Source: Aphodovivens avicola (GTDB lineage: Bacteria; Actinomycetota; Coriobacteriia; Coriobacteriales; Eggerthellaceae). From it: a stretch of DNA of 64,000 bases. Positions 1 to 7,479 of the stretch are shown piece after piece (position 1 is the first letter of the stretch; the number at the start of each line of letters is the position of its first letter). The translations under genes were made by a program, and so were the position numbers. The notes under the pieces were generated by a model, which saw only the letters and a list, made by a program, of their open reading frames with translations, made no database searches and had not been told where the DNA came from. Location: assembly GCA_018712515.1 (NCBI GenBank), contig DVGW01000003.1:87924-151923 (forward strand). The letters are read 5' to 3'.

Positions 1-119
1 ACCTGCTTGCTGGCGGAAAAAACGAGCTGCGGTCCCGCGATCTCATGGTCAAAACCCTCTTCGACAACCCGACGCTCCTACGTAACGTCGAGCCGTCGAG
101 GGCGATTAAGACCCGATAA
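1..119 (+). CDS. C-terminal end of an unidentified protein (partial)
   Basis: A reading frame that is open from the left edge ends in TAA at 117-119. It gives about 38 residues, finishing in VEPSRAIKTR. Nearly every codon ends in G or C, as in the neighbouring real genes, while the opposite-strand frames do not look coding. The stop overlaps by 14 bp the stop region of the convergent small gene at 106-291. The fragment contains no motif that identifies the family. It is called coding because of codon use and uninterrupted frame only. Confidence 0.5.
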   Translation, partial: LLAGGKNELRSRDLMVKTLFDNPTLLRNVEPSRAIKTR

Positions 120-291
120 CAAACCGTCGCAGATCGACGCCGAGTTCTTCGGCTTTGCGGCACAGCTCCTCGCCGGACATGCGCTCGATGTCGGCCACGT
201 CGAGCAGTGCGGCGGGAAAGCCGCTGAACATGGCGGTGCCGCAGCAATCGAGAAGGCAGTCTCTCAGAGCATCAATGTCGATCAATGCCAT
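106..291 (-). CDS. Small hypothetical protein (61 aa)
   Basis: This short gene has a strong ribosome-binding site, AGGAGG, 8 nt before its ATG at 291. The product is acidic and ends in a helix-like stretch (SGEELCRKAEELGVDLRRF). It has three cysteines near the N-terminus and in the C-terminal helix, no signal peptide and no membrane segment. The family is not recognised. It converges with the partial gene at 1-119 and lies 270 bp downstream of another small gene, the double-glycine peptide at 563-802, on the same strand. A strong hairpin at 384-413 separates the two, so they probably have separate transcripts. Confidence 0.6.
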   Translation of the reverse strand: MALIDIDALRDCLLDCCGTAMFSGFPAALLDVADIERMSGEELCRKAEELGVDLRRFVIGS

Positions 292-383
292 CGTTCAGAC
301 CTCCTGCTCCCCTAGCCAGATGACAGATGACCGGCACACTGAAATGCCGCCTCATCGGACATCTTTCAGTCCTAAAACCCAAA

Positions 384-418
384 ATGCGGTCCTGGAAATG
401 CCTTCCAGGACCGCTGTT
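384..418 (-). terminator. Strong hairpin terminator between the two small genes
   Basis: A perfect 12-bp stem, GCGGTCCTGGAA with TTCCAGGACCGC, encloses a 5-nt loop. Read on the plus strand it is followed by TGTTTT. On the minus strand it is followed by GCATTTTGGGTTTT. It lies about 145 bp past the stop of the minus-strand gene at 563-802, which it most likely terminates, and it could act in both directions. Confidence 0.7.
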
Positions 419-562
419 TTGCACCTGACGTGTGATCATGTTCAGTGCGACAGACTTTCGTTGGAGCCCCTGCTCGCACGATCTCAGCCCGCGCAGCGCA
501 CGCGGCGCGGCGCGCAAAGCGCCATCGCCGCCGAGAAAGCTCTCGACGGCGATGGAGGACGC

Positions 563-802
563 CTAGAGGTAGTGGGGATTTACGTCAACGTTTGTGCCGC
601 CGCACTTGAAGCATTTCCACTCGGGCATCTGCCCAATAGGCGAAATGGGAGCGTCGACTGCGCCGCACTCCCAATCAAGGCACTTGATGGACCACATGAT
701 ATATTTGTTGTGGATCTCGAACCCGCCGCTCGTTTCGTTCAGCGCTTCGTCGTTCAGCTCTTCGCTCGTCGCCTTAACGTCGGTGTTCTTCTCGTCGGCC
801 AT
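563..802 (-). CDS. Small protein with double-glycine-type leader and zinc-ribbon-like core (79 aa)
   Basis: The ATG at 802 follows GGAGG by about 6 nt; an upstream in-frame start at 913 has no such site. Residues 1-27 are acidic and end in ELNDEALNETSGG, the pattern of a bacteriocin-type double-glycine leader cut by peptidase-containing ABC transporters. The remaining ~52 residues have two cysteine pairs (CLDWEC near the start and CFKC near the end), which resembles a zinc ribbon. Known: such leaders mark exported peptides or RiPP precursors. Inferred: this product may be matured or exported. No transporter or modification enzyme is on the same strand in the window; the ATP-grasp-like gene at 1128 is divergent. 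It could also be an ordinary cytoplasmic zinc-binding protein whose N-terminus matches by chance. Confidence 0.65.
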   Translation of the reverse strand: MADEKNTDVKATSEELNDEALNETSGGFEIHNKYIMWSIKCLDWECGAVDAPISPIGQMPEWKCFKCGGTNVDVNPHYL

Positions 803-1127
803 GGGAGCCTCCTTCCGTCGTGCTCTTCTACGATTCGAAACGAATACAAACCGCCTGATGCCATGGTAGCGAACCGCGCCCCAAAGGCGTCGATGTAGAA
901 ACGAATGCGCCAATACTGGAGTGGGACCAAAACGACGGAGCGCATGTCAACGGCTGCATGGAAACGCACGCGAATACCTCGGAAATGCCGCGCAACAGAT
1001 CAGCCTTCTGCGCTCCGTCCCCATCTCCTCATTCTGCGAAGCTTACACCTGTACGACGGGCGTTCCCTAACTGCGTGGTACACTCGCAAACGGACATTTT
1101 CCGGACTTCTACCAGCAAAGGATCCGC
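803..1127. other. Divergent intergenic region (325 bp)
   Basis: This separates the double-glycine peptide gene (minus) from the ATP-grasp-like gene (plus) and must hold promoters for both. A TTGACA hexamer occurs on the minus strand near 945-950. No convincing -10 pairs with it at 17 nt, and no coding frame here has a ribosome-binding site. Confidence 0.4.
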
Positions 1128-2525
1128 ATGCAAACCAACTCTGAGCTCACGCGCGAGTACTTCGAGATCATGGACGCGCTCGACGGGGACATCCAGGGGC
1201 GCCGCGACGCACGCGCCTACATGGACCGCTCCACCGCCATCGTGCACCACCAGGTCGTCGACTCCTCGTTCGTGCCGCGCCTGTTCAACCAGCGCACCTA
1301 CGACACCATGAAGCGCACCGCCGAGACCGCGCATCGCATCCTGTGCAAGGTCATCGAGCGCTACCTGGCCGACCCCGCCTACCGCGAGGTGTTCGAGCTC
1401 GACCCGCGCCTGGTCGACCTCATCCTGCTGCCGCGCGGCTACGACGCGACGCTGCCGTTCGCGCGCTTGGACACGTTCCTCAACGAGGACGACTACTCGG
1501 TCAAGTTCTGCGAGTTCAACGGCGACGGCTCCTCGGGCATGAACGAGAACCGCGAGATCACGGTCTCCGTGGCCCGCTCCGAGACGTTCCGCCGCTTCGT
1601 CGCCACCCACCGCATCGAGTCATGCGAGCTGTTCGCCACGTGGGTGCGCGAGTTTTTGGCCATCTACGACACCTACGAGCGCAAGGTCCCAAACCCCCAC
1701 GTCGCCATCGTCGACTACCTGGAGAACGGCGTCGTCGACGAGTTCAAGATGTACGCGCGCGTGTTCAGCATCAACAACGCGCACTGCAGCGTGTGGGACG
1801 TGCGCGACCTGAAGTTCGACGGCACGGCGCTGCGCGATCCCGACGGAAAGAAGGTCGACGCCATCTGGCGCCGCTGCGTCACCAACGACGTGATGGACCA
1901 CTGGGACGAGTCGCAGGATCTCATCGAGGCCGTGCGCGCCGAGAAGGTCGCTCTCATCGGCAGCTTCGCCGGCCACCTCGTCCACGATAAGCAGATCTTC
2001 CGCGTGCTGCACGATCCGCGCACGCTTGCGTTCCTCGACGAGGAGGAGCGCGCCTTCGTGCGCGAGACGGTGCCCGAGACGATGTTCCTCGACGCCGAGC
2101 ACGCCGACCTGGCCGCCATCCGCACCGACAAGGACGCCTGGATCATCAAGCCCGCCGACCACTACGGCGCCGACGAGGTCCACGCCGGCTGCGCCTGCAC
2201 ACAGGAGGAATGGGAAGGCTACCTCGACCGCTTCGCCGACGCCCGCTCCGGCACGCGCTTCATCGCCCAGCGCTACGTCACGCCCTACAAGACCGAGACG
2301 CTGCCGCCCGACACGGGCATCTCCGAGCTCGCCGACGACCAGGTGCGCCGCGAGCCCGCGCTCTACAACAACATCAACGGCCTGTACCTGTTCAACGGGC
2401 ATTTCGCCGGCGTGTTCAGCCGCTTGGGGCCGCTGCCCACCATCTCCAAGGACATGCAGGGCATGACCGCCGCGACGATCTGGGTCGACTGCGACCTGGA
2501 CGGCGACGCGCCCGAGGAGGCGTAG
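1128..2525 (+). CDS. Glutathionylspermidine-synthase-like / circularly permuted ATP-grasp protein
   Basis: 465 aa, starting at an ATG preceded by AAAGGA. It has no signal peptide or membrane segment. Residues 128-137 (CEFNGDGSSG) and 338-354 (starting WIIKPADHYG) match the conserved substrate and ATP regions of glutathionylspermidine-synthase-like, circularly permuted ATP-grasp proteins. Known: ATP-grasp enzymes make an amide-type bond through an acyl-phosphate. The substrates here cannot be told from sequence. The stop lies 3 bp before the next start, so it forms an operon with the membrane-protein/GluRS gene. A role in modifying a peptide or amino-acid metabolite is possible, given the small peptide gene next door, but that is only contextual. 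Confidence 0.75.
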   Translation: MQTNSELTREYFEIMDALDGDIQGRRDARAYMDRSTAIVHHQVVDSSFVPRLFNQRTYDTMKRTAETAHRILCKVIERYLADPAYREVFELDPRLVDLILLPRGYDATLPFARLDTFLNEDDYSVKFCEFNGDGSSGMNENREITVSVARSETFRRFVATHRIESCELFATWVREFLAIYDTYERKVPNPHVAIVDYLENGVVDEFKMYARVFSINNAHCSVWDVRDLKFDGTALRDPDGKKVDAIWRRCVTNDVMDHWDESQDLIEAVRAEKVALIGSFAGHLVHDKQIFRVLHDPRTLAFLDEEERAFVRETVPETMFLDAEHADLAAIRTDKDAWIIKPADHYGADEVHAGCACTQEEWEGYLDRFADARSGTRFIAQRYVTPYKTETLPPDTGISELADDQVRREPALYNNINGLYLFNGHFAGVFSRLGPLPTISKDMQGMTAATIWVDCDLDGDAPEEA

Positions 2526-2528
2526 CGC

Positions 2529-4952
2529 ATGACCGCGAAGATGCGGCGCAACGTCGTCACCGCGATCGCCACCGTCATGCTAGCGATCACCTACGTCGCC
2601 TGCGGGTTCGTGGCGGTCGCGGGAATCCCCCAGATGGTGCACGGGCTGGCGATGTCCTACTGCAACGACGACCTGTCTCCCTTCGACAAGATGCAGCTCG
2701 TCGAGGCCGCCGACGCCACGCGCGACTACACCGTCGGCGAGCATGACTACGACGCACTCATGGCGACGATCGCCCAGATCAACGACGAGGCGGATACCCC
2801 GTATGCCGGAGCGTCCGCCGAGGAGCTGGCGGCGGCGGACGAACAGTACACGCTCACACCCGACGCCATCTCGCATCTCGACGACGTCAACGACGTGGTC
2901 AACCGCGCGATGCCGGCGCTGCTCGCCTGCGCCGTGTTGGCGGGATTCTGCCTGCTCTGCTCGATCTACATGTTCGGGCCGCGCTCGATCGGCCAGCCAT
3001 TCGCGTTCGCGGGCGGCCTCGTCGTCGCGCTGTTCGTCCTCTTCGGCATCTGGGCGATCGCGGACTTCAACGGGCTGTTCGCGGTGTTCCATTCGCTCTT
3101 CTTCGCGGAGGGCACGTGGGTGTTCTCGCCCGATTCGCTGCTGATCTGCATGTACCCGCAAGATTTTTGGATGGGGATGGGCTTCACCTGGCTTGCCGTC
3201 AGCATGATACTGTCTATACTTTCCCTGTTATGCGGCATGTTCTTCATGCGGCGCGAGAAGCGTCAGCGTGACGAGATCAAGGCCCGCGCGATCGCACAAT
3301 CGAAAGAACGAGGAACCGAGATGTCCAACACCAACTCCGGGGTGCGCGTCCGCTTCGCGCCCTCTCCCACCGGCCGCCTGCATGTGGGCGGCGCGCGCAC
3401 CGCGATCTACAACTGGGCGTTCGCCCGCGCGATGGGCGGCACGTTCATCCTGCGCATCGAGGACACCGACCCCGAGCGCTCCACGGAGGAGAACGTGCAG
3501 GTCATCCTCAACGCGATGAAGTGGCTCGAGCTCGACTGGGACGAGGGTCCCGAGGTGGGCGGCGCGTCAGGCCCGTATTACCAGACCCAGCGCATGGACA
3601 CCTACGCCGAGGCGCTCGAGCGCCTGAAGGAGCGCGGGGCGGTCTATCCGTGCTTCTGCACCAAGGAGGAGCTCGACGCCAAGCGCGAGCGCGCCGAGCA
3701 GGAGGAGGGCGGCTACGCCGGCTACGACCGCACGTGCCGCGATCTCGACCCCGCCGAGGCGCAGCGTCGCATCGACGCGGGCGAGCCGCACGTCTGGCGC
3801 CTCAAGGTGCCGCTGGATCACGGCCCGATCGAGTTCGACGACGCCGTGTACGGCCATGTCAGCTTCCCTGCCGACGTCATGGACGACATGATCGTCGTGC
3901 GCACCGACGGCAGCCCCACCTACAACTTCGCGGTGGTCTGCGACGACGCCAACATGGGCATCACCCACGTCATCCGCGGCGACGACCACCTGTCCAACAC
4001 GCCGCGCCAGATCCTCATCTACGAGGCGCTCGGCTACAAGGTGCCCACGTTCGCGCACCTGTCGATGATCCTGGGCCCCGACGGCAAGAAGCTCTCCAAG
4101 CGCCATGGCGCCGCGAGCGTCGAGGAGTTCCGCGATCGCGGGTACCTCTCCGACGCGATGGTCAACTTCCTCGCGCTGCTCGGCTGGTCGCTCGACGGCG
4201 AGACGACGCTGATCGACCGCGACACGCTATGCACCGAGTTCAGCCTCGACCGCGTGACCAAGAAAGACGCCGTGTTCGACGAGACCAAGCTCGCCTGGAT
4301 GAACGGCCAGTACATCAAGGAGATGGGTCCTGTCGCCTGGGTCGAGCAGGCCAAGCCCTGGCTCGCGCAGGCCGTCGCCGAGGGCGGCGTCGTCGCCTCC
4401 GCATCCGAGCACGCCACGGTCGTCCCCACACCCAACCCGTCCGACCCCAACGCGCCCCAGCCCGAGCCGATCGTCCCGACCGACGAGGCGCTTGAGAGCG
4501 CCCTCGAGCTCGTCGACGAACAGCCCGGCTGGTTCACCAACCTCTATCCTCTGGTCGCCGAGCGCCTCACCCGCCTCGACGAGATCCCCGGCAAGCTTTC
4601 CTACCTCTTCTGGGGCGCCAACGTGCACCTGGACGAGAAGAGCGTCAAGAAGGTCCTGCTCAAGGAAAGCGCCCGTCCCGCGGAAGCGCTCGCCGCGTGC
4701 CGCGAGGTGCTCGCCAACGAGACCGTCGGCTGGGAGAGCGACGCGCTGGAGTCCGCATGCCGCAAGAAGGGCGAGGAGCTTGACATCAAGGTGAAGAACC
4801 TGCTCCAGCCGCTGCGCGTCGCGGTCTGCGGCAACATGGTGTCCCCGCCGCTGTTCGAGAGCATCGAGCTGCTCCCCCGCCCCGACGTGCTCGCCCGCAT
4901 CGACGCCACGATGCAGGTCATGAAGGACCTCCAGGAGCAGCAGGACGCGTAA
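2529..4952 (+). CDS. DUF1461-like membrane protein in-frame with glutamyl-tRNA synthetase (807 aa long form)
   Basis: The ATG at 2529 follows GAGGAGG that overlaps the end of the upstream gene. Residues 1-240 look like a DUF1461 (TIGR01906-type) protein. Predicted membrane segments lie at about 9-31, 128-148, 158-177 and 217-240, with an extracytoplasmic loop between the first two that contains the family-like stretch LTPDAISHLDDV. No stop codon follows. The frame continues through a charged linker (RREKRQRDEIKARA) straight into a complete glutamyl-tRNA synthetase, whose own start is residue 265. Ribosomes starting here would make a membrane-anchored synthetase. Either this is a genuine fusion, or the membrane protein gene has lost its stop codon. 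Confidence 0.7.
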   Translation: MTAKMRRNVVTAIATVMLAITYVACGFVAVAGIPQMVHGLAMSYCNDDLSPFDKMQLVEAADATRDYTVGEHDYDALMATIAQINDEADTPYAGASAEELAAADEQYTLTPDAISHLDDVNDVVNRAMPALLACAVLAGFCLLCSIYMFGPRSIGQPFAFAGGLVVALFVLFGIWAIADFNGLFAVFHSLFFAEGTWVFSPDSLLICMYPQDFWMGMGFTWLAVSMILSILSLLCGMFFMRREKRQRDEIKARAIAQSKERGTEMSNTNSGVRVRFAPSPTGRLHVGGARTAIYNWAFARAMGGTFILRIEDTDPERSTEENVQVILNAMKWLELDWDEGPEVGGASGPYYQTQRMDTYAEALERLKERGAVYPCFCTKEELDAKRERAEQEEGGYAGYDRTCRDLDPAEAQRRIDAGEPHVWRLKVPLDHGPIEFDDAVYGHVSFPADVMDDMIVVRTDGSPTYNFAVVCDDANMGITHVIRGDDHLSNTPRQILIYEALGYKVPTFAHLSMILGPDGKKLSKRHGAASVEEFRDRGYLSDAMVNFLALLGWSLDGETTLIDRDTLCTEFSLDRVTKKDAVFDETKLAWMNGQYIKEMGPVAWVEQAKPWLAQAVAEGGVVASASEHATVVPTPNPSDPNAPQPEPIVPTDEALESALELVDEQPGWFTNLYPLVAERLTRLDEIPGKLSYLFWGANVHLDEKSVKKVLLKESARPAEALAACREVLANETVGWESDALESACRKKGEELDIKVKNLLQPLRVAVCGNMVSPPLFESIELLPRPDVLARIDATMQVMKDLQEQQDA
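3321..4952 (+). CDS. gltX: Glutamyl-tRNA synthetase (internal start, soluble form)
   Basis: The ATG at 3321 is preceded by GAGGAA at 5 nt, so the synthetase can be made alone (543 aa). It is a class I aminoacyl-tRNA synthetase that charges tRNA-Glu with glutamate. The HIGH-equivalent is HVGG within APSPTGRLHVGG (residues 13-24) and the KMSKS-equivalent is KLSKRHG (257-263). The protein is longer than the usual 470-500 aa. Much of the excess is a proline-rich, probably disordered insertion at residues ~355-388, between catalytic and anticodon-binding domains. No GatCAB genes occur here, so whether it also charges tRNA-Gln cannot be judged. It overlaps fully with the long form from 2529. Confidence 0.93.
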   Translation: MSNTNSGVRVRFAPSPTGRLHVGGARTAIYNWAFARAMGGTFILRIEDTDPERSTEENVQVILNAMKWLELDWDEGPEVGGASGPYYQTQRMDTYAEALERLKERGAVYPCFCTKEELDAKRERAEQEEGGYAGYDRTCRDLDPAEAQRRIDAGEPHVWRLKVPLDHGPIEFDDAVYGHVSFPADVMDDMIVVRTDGSPTYNFAVVCDDANMGITHVIRGDDHLSNTPRQILIYEALGYKVPTFAHLSMILGPDGKKLSKRHGAASVEEFRDRGYLSDAMVNFLALLGWSLDGETTLIDRDTLCTEFSLDRVTKKDAVFDETKLAWMNGQYIKEMGPVAWVEQAKPWLAQAVAEGGVVASASEHATVVPTPNPSDPNAPQPEPIVPTDEALESALELVDEQPGWFTNLYPLVAERLTRLDEIPGKLSYLFWGANVHLDEKSVKKVLLKESARPAEALAACREVLANETVGWESDALESACRKKGEELDIKVKNLLQPLRVAVCGNMVSPPLFESIELLPRPDVLARIDATMQVMKDLQEQQDA

Positions 4953-5001
4953 CGATGCCGCCGTTCGGCTGGCGCCGCGTCTGAGACGATACAAGGCAGA
5001 T

Positions 5002-5038
5002 GGGGCCTGCGCCTCGAACGGCGCGGGCCCCTCTCATT
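5002..5038 (+). terminator. Hairpin after gltX
   Basis: A 12-bp stem, GGGGCCTGCGCC pairing with GGCGCGGGCCCC (one G-U pair), has a 6-nt loop and is followed by TCTCATT. The T-run is weak. It lies 49 bp after the gltX stop and 22 bp before the next start, so it may attenuate rather than fully stop transcription into the thioesterase gene. Confidence 0.55.
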
Positions 5039-5052
5039 GAAAGGATCCCCAC

Positions 5053-5463
5053 ATGCAGCTTCTCGAAACCGCCACGGTCGAGGAGATCGCCGAGCTCTTC
5101 AAGAAGGACCGCTTCGCCACCAACGCCGCCGGCTGCACCGTCGTCGACGGCGGTCGCGGATACGCCGTGTGCGAGATGGTGCTGCAGGATCACCATCGCA
5201 ACGGCATGGACAACGTGATGGGAGGCGCGATCTTCACACTGGCGGATTTCGCGCTGGCGATCGCGAGCAACGTCGGCCAGCCCCCGACGGTCTCGGTGAG
5301 CCATTCGATCGACTTCTTCCGCGCGACCAAAGGCGCGAAGCTCATCGCGAAGGCGCACTGCGACAAGGAGGGCCGCAGCCTCGCCTTCTTCACCGTCGAC
5401 GTCACCGACGATCTGGGCAAGGACATCGCGAAAATGACCGCGGTCAGCTCGCGCGTCGGGTAG
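5053..5463 (+). CDS. PaaI-type hotdog-fold thioesterase
   Basis: 136 aa, with GAAAGGA 7 nt before the ATG. The stretch HHRNGMDNVMGGAIFTLADFALAIASN has the N-G-x(2-6)-GG-x(2-3)-AD pattern of the PaaI/YdiI hotdog family. Asp in TLADFA sits on the central helix, where the catalytic acidic residue is found. Known members hydrolyse acyl-CoA thioesters in the cytoplasm, often hydroxyphenylacetyl-CoA or hydroxybenzoyl-CoA types. The actual substrate is unknown. The gene stands alone after a hairpin, and is convergent with the dipeptidase gene. Confidence 0.8.
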   Translation: MQLLETATVEEIAELFKKDRFATNAAGCTVVDGGRGYAVCEMVLQDHHRNGMDNVMGGAIFTLADFALAIASNVGQPPTVSVSHSIDFFRATKGAKLIAKAHCDKEGRSLAFFTVDVTDDLGKDIAKMTAVSSRVG

Positions 5464-5521
5464 GCAACTGCGCTTCGACGATACTCGCGTCGTCACTACC
5501 GCATGGACGGTTTCGGCGCTA

Positions 5522-6508
5522 TCACGCGAAGAAGCACTCGGCGTTGCCGTGGAATATCCTCTCGGCTATCGCTGCGCCGAACTCGCGCGCGAGCAGCGCG
5601 TGGAGATCCGCAACCTTGTCGCAGGGATCGAGCCAGCGCGGCACGTCGGAGCCGTCGTAGTCGCTGCCCAGGGCGAGAATGCCCTCGCCGGCCACGTTGA
5701 GTATATGGTCGACGTGGCGCAGGACGTCGTCGGGCGTCGCCTCAGCGCCGTCTTCGCGCAAAAACGCGTTGTAGAAGTTCAACCCGACGATCCCACCGCG
5801 CTCAGCGATCTCGCGCAGCTGCCAATCCTCCAGATTGCGCGGATGCGGGCACACCGCCCGCGCATTCGAATGCGAGCAGGCGAAGGGTCTTTCGGCCACC
5901 GCGAGCAGGTCGCGGAACCCCGCGTCGTTGAGATGCGACGCGTCGACGACGATGCCCCGCTCCTCAAGCCCGCGGATCATCCGCCGCCCGAACGAAGTCA
6001 AGCCGTCGAACGTGTCGTTTCCGCTTCCGAGCGCGTTGGGGCCGTTCCAGGTGAGCGTGGCCATGCGGACGCCCGCCTCGGCGAGCGCGTCGAGCCGTGT
6101 CTCGGCCTGCGCGTCATCCTCGAGGAACGAGCATCCTTCGACGGTCAGCATCGCCGCGCTTCTTCCCTGCTCGAACGCGGCGGCGGCTCCGGCGGCATCG
6201 CGCACACGTGCGACCTTGGCGCTGCAACGATCCGTCTCGCTCTCCCAGAAGCGCCGCACGCGCTTGAAGAGGCTCCATGCGGCATCTCCGCGCAGCTCAT
6301 CCGGCACATACACCGCGAAGCACTGGCACCAGTCGAAGCGCGCCATGCGCGCCAGGCTGATGTGCGCGTCGTTGTCGTCGAGCCTGCTCATCCGATCCCG
6401 CGGGACACCCGCATCGTGCTCGTAGAAGCCTCCCGGCACGGTCGGGTCGCCCGAGAGCGCCAAACGGTCCAGCGTGTCGCAGTGCAGATCGAACACCTTG
6501 GGTTTCAT
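5522..6508 (-). CDS. M19-family membrane dipeptidase-type zinc peptidase
   Basis: 328 aa from the ATG at 6508, which has AAGGAGG about 9 nt upstream; the frame extends further 5' but into the preceding gene. The N-terminal FDLHCDT is the M19 metal motif HxD. VEGCSFL, VDASHLN, SHSNARAV and LALGSDYDG supply the further Glu, His and Asp metal ligands in the usual order. Known: family members cleave dipeptides using a binuclear zinc site. No signal peptide is visible, so it is probably cytoplasmic. Its start overlaps the EamA transporter stop by 4 bp (ATGA), so mfd, the transporter and the dipeptidase form one operon. Confidence 0.88.
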   Translation of the reverse strand: MKPKVFDLHCDTLDRLALSGDPTVPGGFYEHDAGVPRDRMSRLDDNDAHISLARMARFDWCQCFAVYVPDELRGDAAWSLFKRVRRFWESETDRCSAKVARVRDAAGAAAAFEQGRSAAMLTVEGCSFLEDDAQAETRLDALAEAGVRMATLTWNGPNALGSGNDTFDGLTSFGRRMIRGLEERGIVVDASHLNDAGFRDLLAVAERPFACSHSNARAVCPHPRNLEDWQLREIAERGGIVGLNFYNAFLREDGAEATPDDVLRHVDHILNVAGEGILALGSDYDGSDVPRWLDPCDKVADLHALLAREFGAAIAERIFHGNAECFFA

Positions 6509-7479
6509 CGGTCGCCGGCCTCCTTCGAACCGGAAAGCGTGACCAGGAAGATCATCGCCACCATCAGCACCAGGCCGATCCAGTCGGCCCAGGTGAACAT
6601 CGTGCCGAGCCACAGCGCAGCGAACACCATGGCGCTCGCGGGCTCGGTCGTGCCCAGCAGGCCGCCTTTGACCGAGCCGACGATCGAGACGCCGTGCAGG
6701 TACAGCCCGAACGCCGCCAGCGTGCCGACGACGACGATGGCCGCGAGCACGAGCACGCCGTCAAGCCCCAGCTCGGGCACGACCGGCGCAGCGCCCCACA
6801 GGCCGCCAAGCCCCCAGATCGCCACCGCGGCGATGCCGCCGATGAGCATGCCGATGCCGGTGACCGGCAGGCTGCCCCAGCGCGCGAACAGGTGCTTGGG
6901 GTACATGATGTAGAACGTGCAGGACGAGGCGTTGATGAGGCCCCACGCAAGGCCGGCAGGAGGGATCATCAGCGCGGTCAGGTTTCCCTTCGTCGCGATC
7001 AGCCACGTGGCGACGAGCGCCAATGCAAGGCCGCCGAGCTCCATCGCGCGCGGCGCTCGGCGCATGATGAGGCATGTCGCGGCGAGGATGAACACCGTGT
7101 TGAGGCTTTGGAGCACGGTCGCCGTGCCCGCGTTGGTGGCGTTGACCGACGTCGTGTAGGTGAACTGGCACACGAACAGGCCCGCGATGCCGAACAGCGC
7201 GAGCCGCCCGAGCTCCCGGCGGTCGCCCGCGATCGCGCGTAGCTTTCCGCGCTGGGTGAACGCCAGAAGGATCAAAAACAGGATGCCCGACCCCAGCATG
7301 CGCACCCAGGTGATGAACAGCGGATCGATCTCGTAGTGCTGGTAGAGGTACTGCGCGCAGGTGCCTGAGAAGCCCCACATCGCGCCGCCGACGAGCGCCG
7401 CGACGACGCCGCGCCAGAAGCGGCGGCGAAAGACCGCCGCCCCCCGTGCGATGCCGCTTCCCGTCACGTCGCCGCTCAC
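6505..7479 (-). CDS. EamA/DMT-family transporter
   Basis: 324 aa with about ten hydrophobic segments, arranged as two EamA repeats: GGAMWGFSGTCAQYL near the N-terminus and GLAWGLINASSCTFYI in the middle, each with the W-G/N-x-x pattern that starts an EamA domain. Known relatives are inner-membrane exporters of amino acids and metabolites. The substrate is unknown. The start overlaps the mfd stop by 4 bp and its stop overlaps the dipeptidase start by 4 bp, so the three genes are translationally coupled. Pairing with a dipeptidase hints at export of an amino acid released from peptides, but that is inference. Confidence 0.88.
   Translation of the reverse strand: MSGDVTGSGIARGAAVFRRRFWRGVVAALVGGAMWGFSGTCAQYLYQHYEIDPLFITWVRMLGSGILFLILLAFTQRGKLRAIAGDRRELGRLALFGIAGLFVCQFTYTTSVNATNAGTATVLQSLNTVFILAATCLIMRRAPRAMELGGLALALVATWLIATKGNLTALMIPPAGLAWGLINASSCTFYIMYPKHLFARWGSLPVTGIGMLIGGIAAVAIWGLGGLWGAAPVVPELGLDGVLVLAAIVVVGTLAAFGLYLHGVSIVGSVKGGLLGTTEPASAMVFAALWLGTMFTWADWIGLVLMVAMIFLVTLSGSKEAGDR

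Noticed and set aside
155..898. Long plus-strand frame over the two small minus-strand genes
   Set aside because: It has no ribosome-binding site, crosses a strong terminator and is the opposite-strand shadow of two better supported small genes.
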